Source: Streptomyces globosus (GTDB taxonomy: Bacteria > Actinomycetota > Actinomycetes > Streptomycetales > Streptomycetaceae). Taken from it: a DNA stretch of 64,000 nucleotides. Each line of letters starts with the position of its first letter. Position 1 is the stretch's first letter. Where the stretch lies: positions 4,219,501 through 4,283,500 of the forward strand of contig NZ_CP030862.1 of the NCBI RefSeq assembly GCF_003325375.1. The letters run 5' to 3'. The position numbers and the translations under genes were made by a program. Shown here in pieces: positions 36,760-44,238 of the stretch. The notes beneath the pieces are model-generated. The model was not told where the DNA came from, ran no database searches, and was given only the letters and a program-made list of their open reading frames with translations.

Positions 36760-37664
36760 CGGACGGCCTCCTCGCCCGCCGCGAGGATCACCGAGCGCGT
36801 CAGGTTCCGCGGCCGGTCCGGATCCAGCCCCCGGTCGGCGGCCACCGCCACCGCGAGCCGGTGGACGCGCACCAGCTCGGCGAGCGGGTCCAGCCGGCCC
36901 TCCACCCAGCGGCCGCCCGCGGCCTCCACCTGTGCGGACAGCCCGTCCGGCGCCCCGCCGAGCGACCAGGTGACCGTCCCGGGGCCGGTGATGCTGATCG
37001 GGCCGTGCCGGTACTCCATCGCCGGGTACGACTCCGCCCACGACAGCGACGCCTCGCGCATCTTCAGCGCCGCCTCGTGCGCCAGCCCCACGCCCCAGCC
37101 GCGGCCGAGGAACGTGAACTGGCGGTGCAGGGCGATCCGGTCGGGCAGCGCCTCGGCGAGCGCCGTCCGGGCGTCCGCGACAGCGGCGGCGGTGTGCCTG
37201 CCGACGTGGGCGCGCAGCAGGGTCAGCGCGGTCGTCGCGAACCGGGTCTGGACGACGGACCGCTCGTCCGCGAAGTCCAGGACGACGAGGTCGCCTGCGA
37301 GCGCCATCACGGGCGTCGCGGGGTCCCCGACCACCGCGGTCACCGCCACCCCCGCGTCGCGCAGGCCGGCCAGCAGCTCCAGGACCTCAGTCGTGGTGCC
37401 CGACCGCGTCACGGCCACCACCCTGTCGTAGCGGCGGTGCAGGGGGAACTCGGACGCGGGGAACGCGTCCGTCTCGCCCTGCCCGGCCTCCTCGCGCAGG
37501 GCGGCCGCGGCCTGCGCCATGTAGTACGAGGTCCCGCACCCCACGATCGCCGCCCGCTCCCCCGGCTGCGGCAGCACCGCCCGCCGGCCCGGCGCCAGTT
37601 CGGCGGCCCGCTCCCAGCACTCGGGCTGCGTGCCCAGTTCGTATGCGACGTGGCTCTGGCTCAT
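36756..37664 (-). CDS. SIS-domain sugar-phosphate isomerase/deaminase (AgaS/GlmS-C-like)
   Basis: A 302-residue protein with two SIS domains as in the isomerase half of GlmS. The first has ERAAIVGCGTSYYMAQAAAAL and VVAVTRSGTTTEVLELLAGL (the phosphosugar-binding serine/threonine loop). The second has FTFLGRGWGVGLAHEAALKMREA and AESYPAMEYRHGPIS. There is no glutaminase domain, so it probably works as an amino-sugar-6-phosphate isomerase/deaminase (AgaS or FrlB type). The start is ATG 37664. It is the first gene of a two-gene unit with the class II aldolase and is divergent from the DeoR-type regulator. Confidence 0.85.
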   Translation of the reverse strand: MSQSHVAYELGTQPECWERAAELAPGRRAVLPQPGERAAIVGCGTSYYMAQAAAALREEAGQGETDAFPASEFPLHRRYDRVVAVTRSGTTTEVLELLAGLRDAGVAVTAVVGDPATPVMALAGDLVVLDFADERSVVQTRFATTALTLLRAHVGRHTAAAVADARTALAEALPDRIALHRQFTFLGRGWGVGLAHEAALKMREASLSWAESYPAMEYRHGPISITGPGTVTWSLGGAPDGLSAQVEAAGGRWVEGRLDPLAELVRVHRLAVAVAADRGLDPDRPRNLTRSVILAAGEEAVR

Positions 37665-37845
37665 GGCGGCTCCCTGGCCGGGCTGATGCGGGTCGGGTGG
37701 GCGTGGCGCTTGATGTCGCGTGATGCGCTTTCCTGCAAGGTATCGGGCACTTTCACGCAACTTCAAGCATCCCGGTGCCCCGGACGCCTGGGTTAGTGTC
37801 GGCGCACGGGCCGCGGCGCACGCGCCGCCGGCCGGAGTGCCGGGC

Positions 37846-37872
37846 ACACCTGGAACACCTGGAACACCTGGG
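37846..37872. repeat. Three tandem 9-bp repeats before the deoR-type gene
   Basis: Units ACACCTGGA, ACACCTGGA and ACACCTGGG at 37846-37854, 37855-37863 and 37864-37872. The third runs into the G-rich ribosome-binding sequence of the regulator gene, so a change in unit number would alter its leader. Confidence 0.75.
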
Positions 37873-37882
37873 GGGCGAACGC

Positions 37883-38689
37883 GTGGGATCCATGACCCGC
37901 AAGGAGCGCTGGCAAACGCTGCTGGACCTGCTGGTCGAGCGGGGGGAGATCGAGGTCGAGCCCGCGGCGGAGACGCTCGGCGTCTCCGCCGCGACCGTCC
38001 GCCGCGACCTCGACCTGCTGGCCGAACAGCAGCTCCTGGTCCGCACGCGGGGCGGCGCGGTCGTGCACGGGGTGTCGTACGAACTCCCCCTGCGCTACCG
38101 GACGTCCCGCCGGGCCGCGGAGAAGCGCCGCATCAGCGAGGCGGTCGCCGCCCTGGTCACCCCCGGCGAGGTGATCGGCCTGACGGGCGGCACGACCACC
38201 ACCGAGGTGGCCCGCGCCCTGGCCGCCCGCCCGGACCTCGCCCGTTCCGACGCCCAGGGCTCCGGCGCGCCCGCCCTGACGGTGGTGACGAACGCCCTCA
38301 ACATCGCGGGCGAGCTGGTCATCCGCCCCCAGTTCAAGATCGTCCTGACGGGCGGCGTCGCCCGCGCCCAGTCGTACGAGCTGACGGGACCGCTGGCGCA
38401 GCAGGTCCTCGGCCAGCTGTCCGTGGACACGGCGATCGTGGGCGTCGACGCCTTCGACCCGGCCGACGGCGCGGCAACCCGCCACGAGGACGAGGCCGCG
38501 ATGAACCGCCTCCTGTGCGACCGCGCCCGCCGCGTGGTCGTCGCGGCGGACTCCAGCAAGCTGGGAGTCCGCGCCTTCGCCCGCATCTGCCCGACGTCCG
38601 CGGTGGACACCCTGATCACGGACACGGCTCTGCCGGACGAGGTGGCGGAGCGCTTCGAGGCGGCGGGGGTGGCGGTGCGGCGGGTGTGA
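37883..38689 (+). CDS. DeoR-family transcriptional regulator
   Basis: A 268-residue regulator. The N-terminal DeoR winged helix is MTRKERWQTLLDLLVERGEI with recognition helix ETLGVSAATVRRDLDLLAEQ. The C-terminal DeoRC sugar-phosphate-sensing domain has VIGLTGGTTTTEVARAL, LTVVTNALNIAGELV, VLTGGVARAQSYELTGP and VVVAADSSKLG. I favour GTG 37883 because GGGGGG lies seven bases upstream; ATG 37892 is also possible. It is divergent from the SIS/aldolase operon and probably represses it. The shared region (37665-37882) has CTTTC direct repeats near 37728 and 37750, of the type bound by DeoR/AgaR proteins. Confidence 0.85.
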   Translation: MGSMTRKERWQTLLDLLVERGEIEVEPAAETLGVSAATVRRDLDLLAEQQLLVRTRGGAVVHGVSYELPLRYRTSRRAAEKRRISEAVAALVTPGEVIGLTGGTTTTEVARALAARPDLARSDAQGSGAPALTVVTNALNIAGELVIRPQFKIVLTGGVARAQSYELTGPLAQQVLGQLSVDTAIVGVDAFDPADGAATRHEDEAAMNRLLCDRARRVVVAADSSKLGVRAFARICPTSAVDTLITDTALPDEVAERFEAAGVAVRRV

Positions 38690-38798
38690 GGCCCGGCAGC
38701 CGCGGGGCGGGGCCGGGGCGACGGCGGGAGCCGGGTGACCGGGAGCCTCGCGACCGGGGCCGACGGGCGCACCGGGCGGTGGCTCCCCCGCCGCACCG

Positions 38799-39716
38799 TC
38801 ACCCCCGCGTGTCCAGCCGCGCGGCCTCCCTCGTCAGCGCCTCCAGGATGGGAGCCAGCAGCGGGTGGGTCTCCGCCCCCCTGCGGGTTGCGGCGAAGAC
38901 GCGGCGGGTTGCCGGGAGGCCGGCCACCGGGCGGACCTGGACCTCCTTGAGGTCCATGCCGCGCAGGGCCGAGCGCGGGACCAGGGCGACCCCGGCTCCT
39001 GCACCGACGAGGGCCGTCACGGCGCGGAAGTCGTCCGAGGAGTGGCGCAGGCGCGGCTGGAAGCCGGCGAGTTCGCAGGCCAGCAGGGTGACGGCATGGC
39101 ACGGGTTGCCGGGGTACTGGCCGACCCAGTCCGAGTCGGAGAGGTCCGGCAGGCTCACCTCGGGGAGGTCGGCGAGCGGGTGGCCGGCGGGGAGGACCGC
39201 GTCGAAGGGCTCGGCGTAGAGCGGGACGACCGACAGGCGGCCGTCGTCGGCGCCGGGCGCGCCCCGGTATTCGACGGCGAGGGCGATGTCGGCCCCGCCG
39301 TCGAGGACGAGGGGGAGGCTTTCGTCGCCTTCGGCGTCGCGGACGCGGAGGCGGATGCCGGGGTGTTCGCGGGCCAGGCGGGCGATCGCCGGGGCGAGGA
39401 CCTCGGCGATGCCGGTGGCGAACGCGGCGACGGTGACCTCGCCGGCGGTGCCGCCCGCGTACGCGGCGAGTTCGGCCTCGGCCTTTTCGAGCTGGGCGAG
39501 GACCTCGTGGGTGTGGGCGAGGAGGATCTCGCCGGCGGCGGTGAGCCGCACGCCCCGGCCGCTGCGGGTCAGCAGTGTGTGCCCGGTTTCCTGTTCGAGC
39601 GCCGCGAGCTGCTGGGAGACGGCGGAGGGGGTGAGGTACAGGGCTGCGGCCGCGGCGGTCACCGTACGGTGGTCCGCCACGGCCCGCAGGATGCGCAGCC
39701 GGCGGGGGTCGATCAC
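38799..39716 (-). CDS. LysR-family transcriptional regulator
   Basis: A 305-residue LysR-type regulator. The helix-turn-helix is at residues 4-60 (LRILRAVADHRTVTAAAAAL, YLTPSAVSQQLAALEQETG). The effector domain contains GEVTVAAFATGIAEVLAPAI, YRGAPGADDGRLSVVPLYAE and GAGAGVALVPRSAL. The start is GTG 39716. It lies 12 bases after the kbl stop on the same strand, so it may be cotranscribed with tdh-kbl and could regulate them, an arrangement less usual than divergent LysR genes. Confidence 0.85.
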   Translation of the reverse strand: MIDPRRLRILRAVADHRTVTAAAAALYLTPSAVSQQLAALEQETGHTLLTRSGRGVRLTAAGEILLAHTHEVLAQLEKAEAELAAYAGGTAGEVTVAAFATGIAEVLAPAIARLAREHPGIRLRVRDAEGDESLPLVLDGGADIALAVEYRGAPGADDGRLSVVPLYAEPFDAVLPAGHPLADLPEVSLPDLSDSDWVGQYPGNPCHAVTLLACELAGFQPRLRHSSDDFRAVTALVGAGAGVALVPRSALRGMDLKEVQVRPVAGLPATRRVFAATRRGAETHPLLAPILEALTREAARLDTRG

Positions 39717-39728
39717 CCCTCCATGATG

Positions 39729-40937
39729 TCAGCCCCTGGCGGCGGCGAGGGCCGCGCGGGCGTCGGTGAACGCGGCCACGGCCCGCTCGACGTCGGCGGT
39801 GGAGTGGGCGGCGGACAGCTGGACGCGGATGCGGGCCTGGCCCATGGGGACGACGGGGTAGGAGAAGCCGATCACGTACACGCCGCGCTCCAGGAGGAGC
39901 TCGGCCATGCGGCCCGCCTCGGCGGCGTCGCCGATCATGACGGGGGCGATGGCGTGGTCGCCGGGGAGGATCTCGAAGCCGGCCTCGGCCATCTTGGTAC
40001 GGAACAGCGCGGTGTTGGCGGCGAGGCGCTCGCGGAGGTCCGCGGCGGACTCCAGCAGGTCGAGGACCTTGAGGGAGGCGGCGGCGATGACGGGCGCGAG
40101 GGAGTTGGAGAAGAGGTAGGGGCGGGAGCGCTGGCGGAGCAGTTCGACGATCTCGGCGCGGGCGGCGACGTAGCCGCCGGAGGCTCCGCCGAGGGCCTTG
40201 CCGAGGGTGCCGGTGATGATGTCGACGCGGTCCATGACGCCGTGCAGCTCGGGGGTGCCGCGGCCGCCGGGGCCGACGAAGCCGACGGCGTGCGAGTCGT
40301 CGACCATGACCATGGCGTCGTAGCGGTCGGCGAGGTCGCAGATCTCGGCCAGGGGGGCGACGTAGCCGTCCATGGAGAAGACGCCGTCGGTGACGATCAG
40401 CCTGCGGCGGGCGCCGCCCTCCGCGGCCTCCTTCAGGCGGGCTTCCAGTTCGGCCATGTCGCGGTTGGCGTAGCGGAAGCGGCGGGCCTTGGAGAGGCGG
40501 ATGCCGTCGATGATGGAGGCGTGGTTGAGGGCGTCGGAGATGACGGCGTCCTCGGGGCCGAGGAGGGTTTCGAAGACGCCGCCATTGGCGTCGAAGCAGG
40601 AGGAGTAGAGGATCGTGTCCTCCTGGCCGAGGAAGGAGGACAGGCGGGCCTCCAGCTCCTTGTGGACCTCCTGGGTGCCGCAGATGAAGCGGACGGACGC
40701 CATCCCGTAGCCCCAGCGGTCGAGGGCCTCCTTGGCGGCGGCGACGACCTCGGGGTGGTCTGCGAGGCCGAGGTAGTTGTTGGCGCAGAAGTTGAGGACC
40801 TCACCGGGGGTGCCGCCGGCGGTGACGGCGACGGACGCGCTCTGCGGGGTGCCGATGACCCGCTCGGGCTTGTGCAGGCCGGCGGAGCGGATCTCGTCGA
40901 GGGTGGCGCGAAGGTCTTCGCGGACGTGTCCGAACAT
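39729..40937 (-). CDS. kbl: Glycine C-acetyltransferase (2-amino-3-ketobutyrate CoA ligase)
   Basis: A 402-residue PLP-dependent alpha-oxoamine synthase that converts 2-amino-3-oxobutyrate and CoA to glycine and acetyl-CoA. Motifs: NFCANNYLGLADHPEV near the N-terminus, GMASVRFICGTQEVHKELE, SDALNHASIIDGIRLSKA, VMVDDSHAVGFVGPGGRGTP and the PLP lysine in DIITGTLGKALGGASGG. The length is normal. ATG 40937 is the start. It is the second gene of the tdh-kbl threonine-degradation pair, but 121 bases with a strong hairpin separate it from tdh. Confidence 0.95.
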   Translation of the reverse strand: MFGHVREDLRATLDEIRSAGLHKPERVIGTPQSASVAVTAGGTPGEVLNFCANNYLGLADHPEVVAAAKEALDRWGYGMASVRFICGTQEVHKELEARLSSFLGQEDTILYSSCFDANGGVFETLLGPEDAVISDALNHASIIDGIRLSKARRFRYANRDMAELEARLKEAAEGGARRRLIVTDGVFSMDGYVAPLAEICDLADRYDAMVMVDDSHAVGFVGPGGRGTPELHGVMDRVDIITGTLGKALGGASGGYVAARAEIVELLRQRSRPYLFSNSLAPVIAAASLKVLDLLESAADLRERLAANTALFRTKMAEAGFEILPGDHAIAPVMIGDAAEAGRMAELLLERGVYVIGFSYPVVPMGQARIRVQLSAAHSTADVERAVAAFTDARAALAAARG

Positions 40938-40985
40938 GGTGCGGTGCTCGCTTTCTTCTCCGTGCGGCGGAGGGAGACGAAGAGG

Positions 40986-41028
40986 GGCCGGGCCCCGCGG
41001 AGGGGGGAGGGTTCTGCGGGGCCCGGCC
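40986..41028. terminator. Intra-operon hairpin between tdh and kbl
   Basis: A perfect 13-bp stem (GGCCGGGCCCCGC at 40986-40998 with GCGGGGCCCGGCC at 41016-41028) and a 17-base purine-rich loop. No U-tract follows on the leftward strand, so it may reduce read-through, protect the tdh message 3' end or attenuate kbl rather than fully terminate. Confidence 0.6.
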
Positions 41029-41058
41029 GGAGGGGAGTGGTGTGCGGGGCAGGCGCGG

Positions 41059-42087
41059 CTACGCGGTCCAGTCCAGGATGATCTTGCCGCTGCGGGCGGT
41101 GGCCGCCTCGTCGAAGGCGGCTTCGAAGTCGCGGTGCGAGTAGCGGCCGGTGATGACGGGGCTGAGGTCGAGGCCGCCTTCCAGGAGGACGGTCATCGCG
41201 TACCAGGTCTCGAACATCTCGCGGCCGTAGATGCCCTTGATCGTGATCATCGAGGTGACGATCTTCGCCCAGTCCACGGGGAACTCCTGGGCGGGCAGGC
41301 CCAGCATGGCGATCTTCCCGCCGTGCGTCATGTTGTCGATCATGTCGCGCATCGCCTCGGGGCGGCCGGACATCTCCAGGCCGACGTCGAAGCCCTCGCG
41401 CAGCCCGAGCCGCTCCTGGGCGTCGGCGATGGTCGCGTCCGAGACGTCGAGGGCGAGGGTGGCGCCGGCCTTGCGGGCGATCTCCAGGCGCTCGGGGCTG
41501 ACGTCGGTGATGACGACGTTGCGGGCGCCGGCGTGGCGGGCGACCGCGGCCGCCATGATCCCGATCGGGCCGGCCCCGGTGATCAGGACGTCCTCGCCGA
41601 CGAGGGGGAAGGACAGGGCGGTGTGGACGGCGTTGCCGAACGGGTCGAAGATCGCGGCGACGTCGAGGTCGACGGCGGTGCGGTGCACCCACACGTTCTG
41701 CGCGGGCAGGACGACGTACTCGGCGAAGGCGCCGTCGCGGCCGACGCCGAGGCCGACCGTGCTGCGGCACAGGTGGCGGCGGCCGGCCAGGCAGTTGCGG
41801 CACTTGCCGCACACGAGGTGGCCCTCGCCGCTGACGAGCGCGCCGATCTCGATGTCGCGGACGTCGGCGCCGACGGCGGCGACCTCGCCGACGAACTCGT
41901 GCCCGAGGACGAGGGGGGTCTTGACGGCGCCCTGCGCCCAGCCGTCCCAGGAGCGGATGTGCAGGTCGGTGCCGCAGATGCCGGTGCGCAGCACCCTGAT
42001 CAGCACGTCCCCGGCGCCGTACTCCGGTTCCGGGACGTCCATCAGCCAGAGCCCGGGTTCGGCTTTGTGCTTGACGAGTGCCTTCAT
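41059..42087 (-). CDS. tdh: L-threonine 3-dehydrogenase
   Basis: A 342-residue zinc-dependent medium-chain dehydrogenase that oxidises L-threonine to 2-amino-3-oxobutyrate with NAD. Features: a GLWLMDVPEPEYGAGDVLIR start, catalytic zinc ligands in LRTGICGTDLHIRSWDGWAQ and VLGHEFVGEVAAVG, structural zinc cysteines in CGKCRNCLAGRRHLC, the NAD fold ITGAGPIGIMAAAVARHAGA, and GREMFETWYAMTVLLEGGLD near the C-terminus. Pairing with kbl confirms the assignment. The start is ATG 42087. The intergenic region upstream (42088-42302) has an imperfect inverted repeat (TCGACGGGAC near 42144 against GTCCATCGA at 42181) where the LysR product might bind. Confidence 0.95.
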   Translation of the reverse strand: MKALVKHKAEPGLWLMDVPEPEYGAGDVLIRVLRTGICGTDLHIRSWDGWAQGAVKTPLVLGHEFVGEVAAVGADVRDIEIGALVSGEGHLVCGKCRNCLAGRRHLCRSTVGLGVGRDGAFAEYVVLPAQNVWVHRTAVDLDVAAIFDPFGNAVHTALSFPLVGEDVLITGAGPIGIMAAAVARHAGARNVVITDVSPERLEIARKAGATLALDVSDATIADAQERLGLREGFDVGLEMSGRPEAMRDMIDNMTHGGKIAMLGLPAQEFPVDWAKIVTSMITIKGIYGREMFETWYAMTVLLEGGLDLSPVITGRYSHRDFEAAFDEAATARSGKIILDWTA

Positions 42088-42302
42088 GGGGTGGCTCCAG
42101 GCATGTGCAGGGGGTGCCGCGCCCCGTGGGGCTGGTGCGGCTTATCGACGGGACCAATCTGCCGACCTGCGCAGTAATCAGTCCATCGAGGATTTCTTAA
42201 GCGGGTCGACAGCGCAGCTTCACGCCTATGCTCCTCCCGTGAAGGGCGGGTGGCCTGCGGAAGGGCCGCCTGTCGGGGTCGGGGTTCGGGGAGGTGTCGG
42301 GC

Positions 42303-43211
42303 GTGCCTAGTCTGCGCAGCAGGGCGCTGTCGGTCGCGCTGGTCGCGGCGGGCAGGCGCAGGGGGCTCGCAAGTGCGGAGGCGGTGCGCGCGCTGGTCGC
42401 CGAGGCGGCGCGCCGGCCGGCGTCGCACCTGCCGCCCCGGTCGCTGGGGCGGGTCGCGGAGATATCGCGGACGTTCGTCGGGGCGTGGCCGGTGTACGAC
42501 GCCTCGCCGCGGGGCGCCGAGCCGGCGGCCCGGGTGCTGTACATGCACGGGGGCGGGTACGTGCACGAGCTGGTGCGGCCGCACTGGGCGATGGTGCGGA
42601 CGCTGGTGGTGCAGGCGCGGGCACGGGTGGTGGTGCCGGCGTACACGCTGGCTCCGCGGGGCACGGCGGACCGTACGGTGCCGGTCGCCGCGGACCTGCT
42701 CAGCGGCCTGATCGAGGCCGGCGGCGAGGGCGGGACGGTGCTGGTCGGGGATGCGGCGGGCGCCGGGCTGGCGCTGGCGGCGGCGCAGCGGCTGCGGGAC
42801 CGTACGGGGGCCCAGCCGTCCCGGATCGTGCTGATCTCGCCGTGGCTGGACCTGACGGTGAGCCATCCGGACCAGGAGGCGTTGGAGGCCCTGGACCCGG
42901 TGCAGGCGCGGTCGGGGCTGCGGGAGGCGGGGCGGTTGTACGCGGGGACGCTGCCGACGGAGGATCCGCAGGTGAGCCCGTTGCGCGGGTCGCTGGGCGG
43001 GCTGGCTCCGATCACGGTGTTCTCGGGGACGCGGGACGTACTGGCGACGGACAGCCGGGAGCTGGTGCGGCGGGCGCGGGAGGCCGGCTCCGAGGTGGAG
43101 CTGTACGAGGAGGCGGGGCTGCTGCACTCCTATCCGCTGCTGCCGGTGCCGGAGGGGCGGGCGGCCCGCGACCGGATCGTGGAGCTGGTCCGGTCCGCCG
43201 CCGCACAGTGA
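42303..43211 (+). CDS. HSL-family alpha/beta hydrolase lacking the nucleophile serine
   Basis: A 302-residue protein of the hormone-sensitive-lipase esterase family. The oxyanion motif HGGGY is intact at residues 82-86. The acid (D245 in SGTRDVLATD) and the histidine (H275 in LLHSYPLLP) are in the expected places. The nucleophile elbow, normally GDSAGG, reads GDAAGAG, with alanine 151 in place of the serine (codon GCG). The protein may be a non-catalytic binding protein or use another residue. I chose GTG 42303 because GGGGAGG lies eight bases upstream; GTG 42294 overlaps that site. It is divergent from tdh. Confidence 0.75.
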   Translation: MPSLRSRALSVALVAAGRRRGLASAEAVRALVAEAARRPASHLPPRSLGRVAEISRTFVGAWPVYDASPRGAEPAARVLYMHGGGYVHELVRPHWAMVRTLVVQARARVVVPAYTLAPRGTADRTVPVAADLLSGLIEAGGEGGTVLVGDAAGAGLALAAAQRLRDRTGAQPSRIVLISPWLDLTVSHPDQEALEALDPVQARSGLREAGRLYAGTLPTEDPQVSPLRGSLGGLAPITVFSGTRDVLATDSRELVRRAREAGSEVELYEEAGLLHSYPLLPVPEGRAARDRIVELVRSAAAQ

Positions 43212-43229
43212 GGGGCGGGGCGGGCGGGC

Positions 43230-43964
43230 TCAGGCCGTGCAGGTCATGAGGGAGCTGACCGGCCAGGCGCGGTACGCGGTCCAGTAGGCCTCGTCGCGGG
43301 CCGCGTCGGCGGGCGGGGTGCGGTTGGGCTGCCAGCCGACGGTGCTGAACCCGGCTTCGACGGCGGCTTCCGCGAAGTCGGAGTGCGCCCACTCGCGGAA
43401 CTCGAACTCGAGGGCGGGGGCGCCGACGAGCTGCGCCTTCAGCAGGGGGGCTTCGCCTGCGGGGATGCGCTCGACGATGCGGACCCCGTACGGCGACCAG
43501 TCGACGTGCGGGTAGGCGCCGGCGTTGGGGACGGTGGCGAGGAGCCGGCCGCCGTCGCGCAGGTTGGCCCTGATGGAGCGGAACATGCCGTGGAGCGCGG
43601 TGCGGTCGGGGGCCTGGTTGAACAGGTAGGCGGCGGTGACCAGGTCGAAGGGCCCCATGCGGGGCAGACTGGCGGTGTCGGCGACGACGTAGGCGACGGC
43701 TCCGGGGATGTGGCCGGCGTGGGCCCGGGCCTTGCGGACCAGGTCTTCGGAGGTGTCGACGCCGAGGGCGCGGCGGGCTCCGCCGCGGGCCAGGAGCCGG
43801 GTGTTGTGGCCGTGTCCGCAGGCCAGGTCGAGGGTGTCGAGGCCGTGGACCCCGCCGAGCGCGTCGAGCGCCTCCAGGAGGGTGTGGGTGTCGGCGGCGG
43901 AGTAGGCCGCCGTGGTCGTCGACTCCGGGAACTCGTCGCCGAGGGTGTCGTACGGGAACCGCAT
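43230..43964 (-). CDS. Class I SAM-dependent methyltransferase
   Basis: A 244-residue protein with a Rossmann-type methyltransferase core. Motif I is TLDLACGHGHNTRLLARGGA, the acidic loop GVDTSEDLVRKA, motif II YVVADTASLPRMGPFDLVTA, and motif III LRDGGRLLATVPN. The C-terminal part has EFREWAHSDFAEAAVEAGFS, which suggests a small-molecule O-, N- or C-methyltransferase. The substrate is unknown. The start is ATG 43964. It converges with the hydrolase gene, with 18 bases between the stops. Confidence 0.85.
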   Translation of the reverse strand: MRFPYDTLGDEFPESTTTAAYSAADTHTLLEALDALGGVHGLDTLDLACGHGHNTRLLARGGARRALGVDTSEDLVRKARAHAGHIPGAVAYVVADTASLPRMGPFDLVTAAYLFNQAPDRTALHGMFRSIRANLRDGGRLLATVPNAGAYPHVDWSPYGVRIVERIPAGEAPLLKAQLVGAPALEFEFREWAHSDFAEAAVEAGFSTVGWQPNRTPPADAARDEAYWTAYRAWPVSSLMTCTA

Positions 43965-44238
43965 GCTCTGCCTTGCCTTCCGGGGCGGGAGGGGTGGGAG
44001 GGGTGGGACGCCTGCGTATCGTGCCCCGGGTCCGGGCGGGCGGCGGGGTGGGCGCGAGCCCGTCCCCCCGGACGGGCGAGTCGTTCGCCCCGCCGGCGGG
44101 GCCGGCGGGCGGGGGCTGTGCGCGGTGCAGGCGCCGCGTACGGGCCCCGCCTGGTGTGTCCGGCCCCGGCGGGAGGTGCGTCCGCCCGCCGCACGGGCGG
44201 CGGTCGCGGTGGCGGCGGGGCGGGGGCATGCTGGCTGT

